64,000 nucleotides of DNA. Origin: Caprimulgus europaeus (Eukaryota > Chordata > Aves > Caprimulgiformes > Caprimulgidae). The notes beneath the pieces are model-generated. The model was given only the letters and a program-made list of their open reading frames with translations, was not told the origin of the DNA and ran no database searches. Location: contig OU015538.1 in assembly GCA_907165065.1 (NCBI GenBank), forward strand, positions 21,033,165 through 21,097,164. Direction: 5' to 3'. The position numbers and the translations under genes are program-made. Shown piece after piece: positions 32,700-43,885 of this stretch (positions are counted from its first letter, which is position 1; each line of letters starts with the position of its first letter).

Positions 32700-33825
32700 T
32701 CCTGTGCTGCATCCTTCCCCACTCTGCCCCCCATCCACCCCAGCAGCACCAGCAGGTCCAGGGGACACACTCAGAGCAGCATTTCTGGGCCTGACCCTTC
32801 AGTTTTCCTGGGTTTCTTTACAAATCCAGAACTGATCTGGTTTAACCCCCCTCTGCCTGTGCAGTAAAGGATGTGGTGCTAGGGCTGTACAGTAGTCAGT
32901 CCCCGCCGGCCCCTCTGCAGGTGTTGCTGATTTTATTTTTATTGGCTTTCTGCATTCACACCAGCTCTGGGAAGTTTTTCAACTACCAGAAAACTTCAGG
33001 AACTTGAAAAGATTAGATGTGAAACTGGGGAGAAAGTCCCCTGGCACTTGTGATCCAGCCTGTACAGCCAGGCTCAGGGGTCCCTGGCACAGACTTTGCC
33101 AGCGCCTTTGCCAGCACCTCTCACTAACACATCTCAGCCCGAATTTGGGGTGTCCAACCCCTGTCTGGGGGGGTTGAATTGGGTGCTCTTGGTCCCAGAC
33201 CAGCTCACTGTTGGGTACCAGAGCATGAGCAGTGCTTGGCACCACAGGGATGCTCGGGCTCTGTTTCCACAGGCCGGTTAATCCAGAGCAATGTGTGCTC
33301 CGCTCCGCTGCTCCGGATCTGAACCGCAGCTCGGGGCCGTGTCCTGCAGCTTTTCACAAGCACTAAATCAAAGGGGGCTCCTGGAAAGGGACCGAGGGGG
33401 AGGGAGGGGAAGAAAGGGAAAAAAAAAATGCACTTTACACTGGAATGTGACCAGCCTGGGTAACTCAAACCAGAAGGCAGCCAGTGGCAAGCAGGCAGCT
33501 GGCAAGCGGCTGGCGGTGCTGGCATGGCCACGGAGCTGACCTGCCAACAGCCTCGCTGGACTGGAGGAGTCAAAAAGAAACCCAGACCAAAAACCAGGCT
33601 GAGCTGGAGAGCAGCATCCCTCTGCTCCTGCTCCGTGCTGGGGGCTGGGAGCCCTGCAGCGCTACGGGGGGTCACTGCACCCAGTGATGGGGTGTGGAGC
33701 TGGCGGGTGGGGGATGTCGGGGTGGGATGGTGATGGGTGCTGTGTGAGGGTCACAGGGTGGGCGATGGGTGGTCCAGAAGGGGAATTCAACTCCTCAACC
33801 CCAAGCTGCCCCAAGGCAGGACTCC
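32700..33825. other. Gene-free unique sequence
   Basis: No gene or dispersed repeat is recognised. A short A-run lies at 33419-33428. Confidence 0.4.
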
Positions 33826-34092
33826 ACTGGGGTAGGACAAGAGGAAATGGTCTTAAGTTGTGCCCAGGGCAGTTGAGATGGGATGTGAGGAAGAATTTCT
33901 TTGCTGAAAGGGTTCTGAGGCATTGGAAGGGGTTGCCCAGGGCAGTGGTGGAGTCCCCATCCCTGGAGATGTTAAAAAACCGTGTAGACCTGGCACTTCA
34001 GGACATAGTTTAGTGAGCGTGGTGGTGAGTTGACACCACGGACGTGATGATCTTAGAGGTCTATTCCAACCTTTTCTATGATTCTATGATGA
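33826..34092 (+). mobile_element. CR1 LINE 3' fragment, apparently mosaic between subfamilies
   Basis: The first ~140 bp (TTGAGATGGGATGTGAGGAA, TTCTGAGGCATTGGAAGG) match the young subfamily. After about 33968 the sequence changes to a different 3' end type (GTGTAGACCTGGCACTTCAGG, ACGTGATGATCTTAGAGG, TTCTATGATTCTATGATG). Either an intermediate subfamily or a chimeric copy. Confidence 0.87.
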
Positions 34093-34847
34093 TGACAGTT
34101 GCTGCTGCATCCAAAGGAGCTCATACTGCAGCGTAGCTGGGTGCTCCTGCCATCTACTCACCATGTGTCCTGCTGTCCTGGGGAGCTGATGCTGGGCTCC
34201 CAGCCTGGCACCCTCTCCAGGGCTGCCCTCTCTCCCCTCCCTTCTGCCTCTTTCACATCTCCAGCTCCTGTTCTGGCTCCCAACAGGTCCGAGGGCCCCA
34301 GGGGGCTGAATGAGCTGCCAGGACCGCGGCAGATGCTGCACAAACACAAGTGCCGGCAGCTCCGATGGCTGCATCCCTGGCTCCCTCCTCTTTGTGCTGC
34401 TGGTCCCAGTAAGGAGGGGGAACAGAGCCAGCAGGTCTGCCCAGCTCCACGTGCTCTGCGCCCGCCGTGCCGCGCATCCCTCTTGCCAGCAAGCTCTGGA
34501 GCGGAGCGCGTCCAGCTCTCCCCGGGGAGCGGCTACGGGAGTAGCTGGCGCTGAGACGGGAAGGGAAATCCCCCGGCTGCTGCAGGAGCGCTCTGAACTC
34601 TGCGCTCCAGAGGCTCTCTGAGGTTTCTCTCTTTTTTTACCATGTTTTCCCCTTCATCTGCTGCTCCAGAGGACACAGCTGGCTCCGGGAACCCCTCTGC
34701 TATTTTTTTTCCCTGATGAGAGCAGGTTTCTCTCTCTGACTGTGTCCGCTGTTCCCAAATGGAAGAGTTAATTCACTCTGCTGCTACTCCTGGTGCTTCC
34801 TTCCCCAAAACTGTCCCAGCCCTCCTGCAGCACCCATCCCTGGGATC
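34093..34847. other. Gene-free unique sequence
   Basis: GC-rich to about 34620, then more balanced with T-runs. No coding or repeat signature. Confidence 0.4.
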
Positions 34848-35227
34848 CCTGTGAGCCTGGAGAAGAGCAGACTGAGAGGGAACCTTACCAATGTTTATCA
34901 ATATCTAAAGGGTGGGTGTCAAGAGGATGGGGCCAGACTCTGCTCAGTGGTGGCCAGCAATAGGACAAGGGGCAACAGGCACAAGCTGGAACACAGGAGG
35001 TTCCACTGAAACATCAGGAGAAACTTCTTTCCTGTGAGGGTGCCAGAGCCCTGGGCCAGGCTGCCCAGAGAGGCTGTGGAGTCTCCTTCTCTGGAGAGAT
35101 CCCAAACCCACCTGGATGCAGCCCTGTGCAAGCTGCTCTGGGTGACCCTGCTTTGGCAGGACAGGGGTTGGACTGGATGGTCTCCAGAGCTCCCTTCCCA
35201 CCCCACCACTCTGGGATTCTGTGATTC
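34848..35227 (+). mobile_element. CR1 LINE 3' fragment, about 380 bp
   Basis: GTGAGCCTGGAGAAGAGCAG, CCAGCAATAGGACAAGGGGC, GGAGAAACTTCTTTCCTGTG and an end in TCTGGGATTCTGTGATTCT. A separate subfamily, also seen at 28303 and 52909. Confidence 0.92.
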
Positions 35228-36994
35228 TTCCCAGGTCAGCTCCCACACCCTGGGGCTGCTCCGGCTGCGATGCTGCTGCTCAGGGAACACTGCACGCTGC
35301 CCCCGCACGAGCCCTGATGGCTTCACTCCATCATCCTTTTGCCACTAGGAAATCATTTCGCTTGATAATGCAGTAAAGTGATTGTTATTTTAGTGATCGT
35401 GCTCGTATTTCCCCCTCTTTGTTTTCCTGCCAGGCTTTAAGGGAAACTTAAGCAGATAAATCCTGGCTGCCAGCAGGTGTGGGAGATGGGCTTTCCCGCG
35501 CTGCTGGGGGCTGGAGGGATGCTTTGAGGCACGGACCACTGGATCCAGCAACACCAGCACAGACCCTGGGAGGGGTGGACGTTCCCTCTGCCCACCAGAC
35601 CCTTGTGTCACCCCAGGAGCTGTTTCCCTGCAGCTCTACCCCATAGCATGTGTTCCAAGCATGGGGCAGGGGACAGGGGCTGAGCTCCTGTTGTGGGGCT
35701 GGGCAGCCACCCCACTGCCTGCTGTCCCTCTCTGGGACCATGGTGGTGGTCCTGTGGTGGGTGGGAGAGGTGCTGTCTGTCCTGGGGGCTGTTGTGAGAT
35801 GATGCTACATGGTCTGGCTGCTTCTCCCCTGGGAAAATGGGGGTGGTTCAGGCGACTGGCAGCCCCCCAGCCTGGGAACCACCGGGCAGGGATGTGCTTC
35901 CCCACGCCGAGCCCTGTCCCAGAGTCAGCCGGCTCAATGGGACCTTTCAGCCTTTCCCCAGCCTCCCCTTCTCGCCGTGCCCCGCAGCCAAGTCAGAACC
36001 CCGCCTTTGTTCCCATTTTTTAAAATAAATCATTTTGGGGTGAATTTCATGCCACTGAACAATGCCAGCTGGACCGTGGCAGGCACTATAAGGACTCTGT
36101 TATTCTCGACAGACACCAGCAAAGCGGCTCCCTGGGATGCTAAGCATCCCACCCTGCCCCAGCAGAGGGTGAAGACCCTTGGGGAAAAGCCTTGTCCCCT
36201 CCTGGGGGGCTGCTGTCACCTCCCCTGAGCTGTGGGGACCCCAGCAGCACTGCTGTGCCCAGGGCTCGGCTTCCCAGTGGCTCCTGCCAACCAGAGCCTG
36301 GCGTTACTGGTGCTTTACTGGAAAGGACTGGAGGAAGGACTGGGAGCACAGGGCAGGGTGGAGCAGGGGAAGGGGCCCAGGAGTGGGGCACATTCCCAAA
36401 ACACAGATAGCTTTGATAATTAGCCAGGCCTGTGAAGGGAAATGATGAAAGGTAGAAAGGATTTGTTTAAGCACGGCGTGTTTTATTGCTTCCCTCTCTC
36501 AAAGTCTCTCTTTAAAGTGGTTGGAAGATTTTTGCTCTTATTTTGCCTTAGAAGTTGAACTTTAATTACAGCCAAAGCACCAAAATACCTGTAATACGAA
36601 TAAATGATGTGAAAGATTTTCCCAGGGGTTCCTGTTGTCCCCGAGCTCTCCCCACCTCACTGCCACCCAGGGGGGTCCTGGTGGGGACCCCAGCTCAGCC
36701 CCATGGGTGCCTGCATGTCTCGGTGCTGCTGTGGAGCTCCTGCCCCTGAGCCAGAGCCGAGGCTGGGCAGGGCTCAGCAGCTGGGTCCCAGCAGTTGGGT
36801 GCTGGAGGTGGGTGCTGCCATGGGGCTGCCACCACCCATAGGACTTTGTTCATTAGGAAGGACCTGGGGGAAACTTGCCACCCTTCAGCAGCCCAGGAGC
36901 ACCTCGGTGTGATGCTTCACTTTCCTTTGCCTCTCACCTCTGCCTGCAGGCAGTGGCAGCATTGAAGACAAACTGTTTTCTGGAAGCCAGAGCC
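35228..36994. other. Gene-free sequence with two candidate non-coding elements
   Basis: No gene. AT-rich islands lie at 35345-35470 (CGCTTGATAATGCAG, GTGATTGTTATTTTAGTG) and 36395-36620 (TTTGATAATTAGCC, AACTTTAATTACAGCC, AATACGAATAAATGATGTG). The second is the better candidate enhancer. The rest is GC-rich unique DNA. Confidence 0.35.
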
Positions 36995-37192
36995 ACAGGA
37001 GAAAAAGGATCTAAAGCTGCTGGAGAGTGTCCAGAGGAGGGACACAACATTGGGGAAGGGTTTAGAGGGGAAGAGTGTGAGGAGAGGCTGAAGGCACTTG
37101 GTGTGTTCAGCCTGGAGAAGAGGAGACTGAGAGGAGATCTCATGGTGGTCTGGAACTTTCTCCCCAGGGGAAGAGGAGGGGCAGGTGCTGAG
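36995..37192 (+). mobile_element. CR1 LINE internal fragment
   Basis: CTGGAGAGTGTCCAGAGG and GTTCAGCCTGGAGAAGAGG are CR1 body landmarks. The 3' end is missing because the copy is followed directly by a CR1 tail in the opposite orientation. Confidence 0.8.
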
Positions 37193-37193
37193 C

Positions 37194-37264
37194 CCTTTAA
37201 GCTCATTGAGTCCAGCCATGAACCCAACACTGACCAGTCCCCGACTGATCCATGTCCTAAGCCA
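37194..37264 (-). mobile_element. CR1 LINE short fragment, young subfamily
   Basis: TTTAAGCTCATTGAGTCC and CATGAACCCAACACTGACC match the 3' region of the young subfamily. The extreme 3' end is not present. Confidence 0.75.
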
Positions 37265-37389
37265 GCGTTTTAAATTTTCAGCTTCCTCTGTTGGAACCAA
37301 CAAGTTTATGTATTAGATGAGGTGGCTGACGAGGAAAGAAAAGACACCAAAACTGGGAGCCCCCCACTTTGCTGCCTGACATTTGCAGG

Positions 37390-37653
37390 TGTTCTGGTGT
37401 GTCACTGGGATAGAGCTGGTTTGTTTTTAGCAGCTGGAACAGCGCTGGGGTTTGGGTTCAGCTGGGATTGGGTATGAGAAGAACATTGATAACACACCGA
37501 TGTTTTTAATTGTTGCTGGAAGTTGAAGGACTTTGTGTTTTGCTGGACTGCAAGCACAAGATCTCAGGGGGCGAGGAATATTGAACTGAATGAGCTCCAT
37601 GGGCATTTGGCTCTGCCAAGGGGCTGTTCCATCGCCTATCTCCCATGGGCACG
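37390..37653 (+). mobile_element. Truncated ERVL-like LTR
   Basis: It begins TGTTCTGGTG and follows the 59180 LTR for about 260 bp (GGAACAGCGCTGGGGTTTGG, GATAACACACCGATG, CAAGGGGCTGTTCCATC), then loses similarity at about 37653. The AT-rich and U5-like parts are absent, so the element is broken. Confidence 0.7.
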
Positions 37654-37947
37654 GTGCTAGCCCAGTGCTGGCCCAGTGACCCACACAGCAGGGCTCAGCC
37701 CAGCGCCTGCCCCTTGCTCCGGAGGCAGCATGGCCAGGAGCAGCCGTGCCAGCTCCTCTGCTTTCATGCCATGTATTGTAAATGGGATCATTTCTACATG
37801 GCTGACTCTTTATCTTGTGCTCCAGAAATGCCATCAGGCACGTGACTTGCCCGTCCCCAGCCTCGCTGTCCCCTCTCCTGGGGCTGGGTGAGAGTCCCAC
37901 CTCCCTGCAGGTTCCTGGGTGGCTGAGCTCACCTGGGCTGTGCTGTA

Positions 37948-38024
37948 CTTGTCAGTGTTGGGTTCATGGTTGGACTCGATGATCTTAAAGGACTTTTCCA
38001 ACCCAGGCCATGCTGGGGTTCTGT
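37948..38024 (+). mobile_element. CR1 LINE extreme 3' tail
   Basis: GTCAGTGTTGGGTTCATGG through GATGATCTTAAAGGACTTTT to TGCTGGGGTTCT. About 77 bp remain. Confidence 0.83.
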
Positions 38025-40635
38025 TTCCACCCAGGTGAGCAGCAGCTGCCCGAGAGCAGCCGTGCAGCGGGGAGGGGAGGTGACCCAGCAACCACAGGCT
38101 GACTTCCCTTTGAGGCCTCCTCGGGAGGGGATGTGTCTGACAAACATCACCAGTGCAAAAAACCTGAAAGCTTTCCTTTTAGGAGGAGGAATAGAAGGGC
38201 TTTGAAGACACAATGGAGACAAACACCATCTGCAAGTGCTCAGAGGTTCTGTGAGCTGTGGGGTGCAGCCCATATCCCACCCTCCAGCAGTGGGGCTGGA
38301 GATGTGACCCATGAGCAAAGGAGACGTGCAGGGCTGAGGGGCAGGAGGGGTCCCCTGGCTGGGGAGCGAGGGTGAGGGTTAGGGAAAGCTGTCATCTGCC
38401 TGCCTGGCTCTGGTTTTCATACTCTAGATACAGAGAGCTTCATCCTTCAGCCTTGGTAGGTGTCAGGGAGGTCGTGCAATGGGTGGCTCGTTCTCTGTGG
38501 GTGTCCTACCCGCGGGGACAGGGCTGGGTGCTGGCACAGCCGCGTGTTTCTGCGGCGCTGGGCAGCTCCAGCCCTCCCTGCTGCTGGACAGGCAGCCCTG
38601 AGCTGGGGCCAGAGCATTTTCTTTGGCTCTCCCTGCAGTAGGAATGAGCTGGAGAACTTGAGGGCTTTGCAAGACCTTCCCGGGTCTTTGCTAATGAACC
38701 CCTCCCCGTGCCACATATTTCATCACAAACCCAGAATGAAACCACAGAAGTCCAGGGAGAGGCATTTCTGCTGCTCCAGGGACAGCAAAAATGTCCACAT
38801 GTGAATGTGTCTGGGCTTTGCTTCCCTTCTGGAGCCCCGAGTAGCTTCGTGCCTCCTGTTTTCTGGTTAGGAGAGCCACCCTGGGCAGAAGCTGGGAATC
38901 TGGAGATGTGCATTGTCCTTCTTCCAGGAAGAAAACAGAAGGGAGCAGCTGACTCGTGATGTGGAGGAAATCAAAGCCCTACCCGAAGGGAAGGGGTGAG
39001 CTGTGCCATCTTTCTATCAATCTCTGCTTTATCTCAGCATCTCTCACCCCCTGGATCACAGGCCCTGTGGACATCCCCAAATGAGACACAGGATTTTCCA
39101 CCACTGCTGCCAGTCTCCCCACAGCGAGGCACACGTTGGCTGGTTGGTCCTTGGACATCTGGTGCCCCAGTTTGAGGAAGAGCCTTTCAGTGTCACTTCA
39201 GTGGCAAAATGCAGCACGTCCTTGGGCAGGGAGAGCCACCCCACATCCTCCTGCTGAGGGACACTGATAGATTCACATCAGCCTTCCCAAACTTCCCAGG
39301 CCCTTTGGCATCCCATCATCATGAATCCATGGGATCCCTCCATCCCTGATCTTCTCCATCTCATGCAGAGTGCCATGCTACCCCACTGTCTGCAGCACAC
39401 TCCAGAGACTGAGCCCCACCTGAGGTCCCCTTGCGATGTCCTTCATGGGGTGAGGGTCCCCAGATGCTTGTGGACTCATCTGCATCTTCTCCTCTGCCTG
39501 TGCTGAAGGAGCAATGGAAACCTTAAGTTGCATCCATGTCTTATTGAATAGCAATTTAAGATTGTATACTAGTTACCTTTCCTCTCAGTTCCTCCTCCTT
39601 GACTCCACAGCTGGTTGGTGCTTTGCTAATTATTCAACACCTTCCCTTCTGCTGGAGAAGGGACAGTCTGAGAGATGAAGCCCATGGACCACAAAGACAC
39701 ACACTGATGTAGTGCCTTGGTCCCAGGGGGAGAGCAAGGTGGCTGTTTCCCAGTGCTGCCTGGCTCCTGGGCTTGGGAAGGTCCTTGCTGCCTGCTTGTC
39801 GGTCTCTGGAGAGGGGCAGTGGGCTGAGGGACAGTGGGAGAAGGGAGGAGGTGAAGGCTGGATCTCAGGGGGATGCTGGTGTCAGCCTGCCTCTCCTGCA
39901 GCCTCTGCCTTCATCAGCAACATCATCAGCTGCTTCCCACCCTGCCCTTGATTTCTGCCATTTGTAAAACCCGAGTGGTGCCAAAGTGGTGGTGAGATTT
40001 AATTCAGATTTATTGCTCATTTTGAGGGAGAAAACCAGCTCCATGAACACTGGGTACCAGCAGCTCGAGAGATGGACTGGTGAGACCGTTGCATTCTGCC
40101 CCACCACTGCTCCAACTGCTCCAGAAGGGCTGAATTTCTGTGCCCATGTGGATTTGTTGCTATTTTTTGGCTCTTACTTCAGCCCTGACTGAGTGGTGCC
40201 CTGGGCACACGGAGCAGGGCAGAGCCAGGAGCAGGTGGCAGCGCATGGGCTGCGTCCATCACACAAATGGGAAATCTCCTGCAGCACCAGGGAGCCTGGG
40301 CTGGAGCCAGGTTCTGCTCTTGATATTTTAATGACCATAAATGCAATTAAGGATGAGAGAGAGGAGCATTACATTAAATAAAATATCAAAAGCTTGAAGA
40401 TTCTTAGCTGATGGGGTCATAACTGTCTCCTGGGTGTCTGGAGGAAAGTGGCAGGTGTTGCTGGATTGCCTTCCACCCACCAGGCTGTCCTTCTGTCCTT
40501 CTGTCTGTCTGCTGCCTGCCTGGGCTCCATGGGCTCATCCTGACCTTGTGGCAACAGCTACAGCGAGTGCAGGGTTGCAGCACCAGGTCACCCCAAGTCC
40601 CCCAGTGTCCCACCCCACTGGGGAGGGGTGTTACA
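38025..40635. other. Gene-free unique sequence
   Basis: No gene or repeat is recognised in 2.6 kb. Balanced composition from about 38640 on. Small AT-rich segments lie at about 39535-39640 (ATTGAATAGCAATTTAAG, GCTAATTATTC) and 40325-40400 (ATTTTAATGACC, ATGCAATTAAGG, ACATTAAATAAAATATC). Confidence 0.4.
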
Positions 40636-41048
40636 CCGAATCCCAGAATCACCTGGACTGGAAAAGCCCTTGAAGCTCATTGAGTCCAACCATGAACCCA
40701 ACACTGACCAGTCCCCACTGACCCATGTCCCTCAGCACTGTGTCTACACGACTCTTCAGTCCCTCCAGGGATGGGGACTCCACCACTGCCCTGGGCAACC
40801 CCTTCCAATGCCTCAGAACCCTTTCAGCAAAGAAATTCTTCCTCACATCCCATCTCAACTGCCCTGGGCACAACTGGAGCCCATTTCCTCTTGTCCTGTC
40901 CCTTGGTCCTTGGTTGAACAGACCCACCCCCATCTCTCTGCACCCTCCTTGCAGGGACTTGGACAGAGCCAGAAGGTCTCCCCTCAGCCTCCTTCTCTCC
41001 AGGCTCAACACCCCCAGTTCCCTCAGCCGGGAACTCAGCACACTTGTG
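40636..41048 (-). mobile_element. CR1 LINE 3' fragment, young subfamily, about 410 bp
   Basis: It runs from CCGAATCCCAGAATCACCTG to AACTCAGCACACTTGTG. The central part is base-for-base the same, or nearly so, as in 54012-54306 and 62990-63345, which is why I call the subfamily young. Confidence 0.93.
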
Positions 41049-41845
41049 GTGGGCTACTGGTGGCATCGTGGAGGGAAGTCACCCAATGGCTGTTGGCTCG
41101 GCAGCCTGTGCTGTACCGTCTGTACCTGCTCCTTGAGCCTCACCAGGGGTCAAGGACGGGAAGAAGGGGTTTTTTTGGTGGGCCTCTACTAATTGCCAGG
41201 CTTTGCTGACACTGGCACACGAGGCGTGCTGAGCGGTGGGGCCACCATCAGCATCAGCGTCCCTAACGACGTCCCGTGGGCTTCCCACCTTCCCTTGCCC
41301 CGTCTGTAACAGCCACTGCTCCTGGAGACTTCAAAGCTCCTTTTGTTAGGGACTAAAAATGGCCTTAAAATCATCATTAAAAGTGGAATTAAGTTAATTT
41401 AGAAGGGAGCCATTCAAAGCTGGCTTGCTTCTAACCCTGACAGGTTTTCCATCCGGGTTTGCCTCACCTTAGGTGGTCAGGTACGAGCCTGGATCTCTCA
41501 GACCTGCTCCAGGGAAGTTTCTTTGCCCACCCCTTGCAGAGCACAGTGCATGAAGACATCTGCTTGGGGGGACAGTGGCTGTCCCCCAACATGAGCACTT
41601 CTCATGGCTGCTGGCCACACGGCACAGCAGAGCAGAAGACATCGGCCGTGGTGGCCCGGGAGCATCTCTCCAGCCAGGAGCACCAGTTGCTCCAGTCCTG
41701 GCTTGTCCCCATCCTCTGGGCAGCAGGGCTGAGCTCCATCCTGGATGCTCTGCACATAAAACCCAACGCACCGGGCGATAAACATGCCAACCTGCTCCTG
41801 GGCTATTTTTTGCCCATTTCAGTAAATTCTAACACAAGTGATGGA

Positions 41846-42530
41846 TTTTCAGGCCAGAAGGGACCGCTGTGACCAGCCAGGCTGACCTCCTGCATTCCAC
41901 AACCCGCTGCCTTGGCACAAAACTCATCGCTCATGCTCAAGCTGAAACATATTTCTCAGAGAGATCCTCAGTCTCCATTAAAGACTTGGAGGGCTGGAGA
42001 TCCCGCTCTGGCCCTGGGGATTCGTTCCAACGCTTAATTGCTCTGACTGCTAAAAATGTGCTTCTTATTTCTAATCTGGATTTGTCTTGTTTCGGCTTCC
42101 AGCTCGGGATGTTGTAATGCCTTTTCCTGCGAGATTAAAGAGCCGGCTGCTATCAGAAATCTCTTCTCCATGCATATGCTGGCAGGCCGTGAGCGAGCCA
42201 CCTCTTGGTCTCCTCAATCAAATAAACAGCCGGAGCTTCTTCGCTCTGTCACCGTAATGCACATTTTCCACTGCCTTGACTCACTCCCAGCTCTTTTCTG
42301 AAGCTTTTCCAAGTTCTCCTGCTCTGGTTGGAAGCGCAGACGAGAGCACTGAAGCAGCATCCTTGCAGCGGGCTCCTCGTGCCGTGTAGCCGGGTAACGA
42401 GGTTTCTCCCTCCTCCTTTGTGGATGAAGCCAAGGATGACGCTCATCTCCCGAGCCCCTCTGCGCGGTGTCGGGGCTGTGCTGCCGGCGTTGCCTGCCAG
42501 GGAAGGCAGGGGTGGGATGGGGAGGCTTCT
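41846..42530 (-). mobile_element. Ancient amniote CR1-like LINE relic
   Basis: This element is not like the other CR1 copies in the window. Landmarks in order: TTCAGGCCAGAAGGGACCG, GGCTGACCTCCTGCATTCC, TTCCAACGCTTAATTGCTC, CTGCTAAAAATGTGCTTC, TTTCTAATCTGGATTTGTC, GAGATTAAAGAGCC and ATGAAGCCAAGGATGACGC. I recall the same order in old CR1 families of turtles and crocodilians ('AGAAGGGACCATTGTGATCA' type tails). Its length and recognisability are remarkable for such an old insertion. The 3' end is on the left, so the element is on the minus strand. The boundary after about 42450 is uncertain. Confidence 0.65.
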
Positions 42531-42768
42531 CCATGGATGCATGTGCACCTGCCAGGTTTGCAGCATCTATTTCTGGTGCATCGAGCTGGAGGCAGGGATG
42601 CTCGGGATACACTGAGCTGCATCCCCAGCTCTGCTTGAGGCTTGGAGGGCTACCCAAGGGGGAAAAAGGAGAGGGAACCCACCCACCTGCCTCCGGCTCC
42701 AGAACTGCCTCCTAACCCCATCCTCTTTCACCGAGTTTCCCAAGTTTGGTGCTGAGGTGAGGTGGGAT

Positions 42769-42960
42769 TTACAAGGGCCCAGCAGAGCTCTGTGGGGTCT
42801 GGTCGGGGTGGCTGTGGGACGGGACAGGGCGGAGGAAGGGCTGGCTGTCATCCAGCTCGTCGTTAAAGGTCATGGCAGTGGGGTTCACCCACCGGCTCTT
42901 TGTGCCGGGACTCTTGTAGCTGCTGGAGCTGTGGGAGCAGCTCCTCGAGAGATCAATCAC
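42769..42960 (-). CDS. Candidate terminal coding exon of an unidentified minus-strand gene
   Basis: On the minus strand an AG (complement of 42961-42962, context GGGTCACAG) is followed by 63 codons and a TAA (complement of 42769-42771), exactly in phase 0. Codon third positions are mostly C or G even at AGC, CAC, TAC and GAC codons. The peptide is Ser-rich then acidic (starts VIDLSRSCSH, includes SRWVNPTAMTFNDELDD, ends SSAGPL) and looks like a cytoplasmic C-tail. Against it: the acceptor has a poor pyrimidine tract, the frame is also open upstream for about 370 bp, no upstream exon or downstream AATAAA was found, and I recognise no homologue. High local GC can produce such frames by chance. 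Function unknown. Confidence 0.22.
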   Translation of the reverse strand: MIDLSRSCSHSSSSYKSPGTKSRWVNPTAMTFNDELDDSQPFLRPVPSHSHPDQTPQSSAGPL

Positions 42961-43324
42961 CTGTGACCCACCCGGGCTGTGTTTTGGTCTCCTTTCCGAA
43001 GCCCATCCCGGTCCTGATCCCTCCCCACCGAGCGGGCTCGGCTCTGGCACTGGGCAGGGCTCGGCTTTTCTCTTCCCGTTGGAAGGAGCGAGCCGGGCTG
43101 GCGCGGCCGCTCGCAGCAGCGCTGATGGCTGCCAGCTGTGCTGCTCTAGCATCTTCCCATTATCTCTGGCGAGCCCTGACTCGGGGGAGCCGCGTCCTGG
43201 CTTCGGCAGGGGAAGAACTCTCCCTCCCAGCATGGAAAGTTGGCCGGGTCCTGGCTCGCTCTGCCCTGAACATCTGCTGCCGGCTTGGCGGGGAGCGGGG
43301 CTGCACGCTGGCGCTGACATGGGG

Positions 43325-43885
43325 GGTGTACAGGAACACACACAGCCCTGCCGTGCCGTGCTGTGCCATGCTGTGCCATGCTGTGCCATGCTGTGCCATG
43401 GTGTGCCATGCTGTGCCATGCTGTGCCATGGCATGCCATGCTGTGCCATGGTGTGCCATGAGCAGGAACACACACAGCCCCGCCGTGCTGTGCTGTGCTG
43501 TGCTGTGCCATGGTGTGCCATGGTGTGCCACGGTGTGCCATGAGCAGGAACACACACAGCCCCGCCGTGCCGTGCCGTGCCGTGCCATGCTGTGCCATGC
43601 TGTGCCATGCTGTGCCATGAGCAGGAACACACACAGCCCTGCCGTGCCGTGCTGTGCTGTGCCATGGTGTGCCAAGGTGTGCCACGCTGTGCCATGAGCA
43701 GGAACTCACACAGCCCTGCTGTGCCGTGCCGTGCCGTACCGTGCCATGCCATGCCGTGCCATGCCGTGCTATTTCATGCTGTGCCATGCCATGGTGTGCT
43801 ATTCCATGCCATACCATAGTGTGCTATGACATGTCATGCCGTGGTGTGCCATGGTGTGCCATGCTGCCTCGTGCCACCTCGTGCC
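43325..43885. repeat. Minisatellite, 10-bp unit (CTGTGCCATG) with higher-order repeat
   Basis: Tandem CTGTGCCATG, GCCGTGCCGT and related 10-mers are interrupted by a conserved spacer CAGGAACACACACAGCCC starting at 43331, 43463, 43545, 43622 and 43699. The last three intervals are 77, 77 and 82 bp in some order and the first is 132, so a unit of about 77 bp was duplicated as a block. It gives long His/Thr/Ala-rich frames on the minus strand, which are not genes. Confidence 0.95.

Noticed and set aside
31985-32770. Pro/His/Ser-rich 261-residue frame
   Set aside because: A by-product of the 15-bp minisatellite.
42769-43330. Longer minus-strand frame continuing upstream of the candidate exon
   Set aside because: The upstream part shows no coding-like codon choice and runs into the 10-bp array. 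Only the last 63 codons merit attention.
43146-43817. His/Thr/Ala-rich repetitive frames
   Set aside because: A by-product of the 10-bp tandem array.
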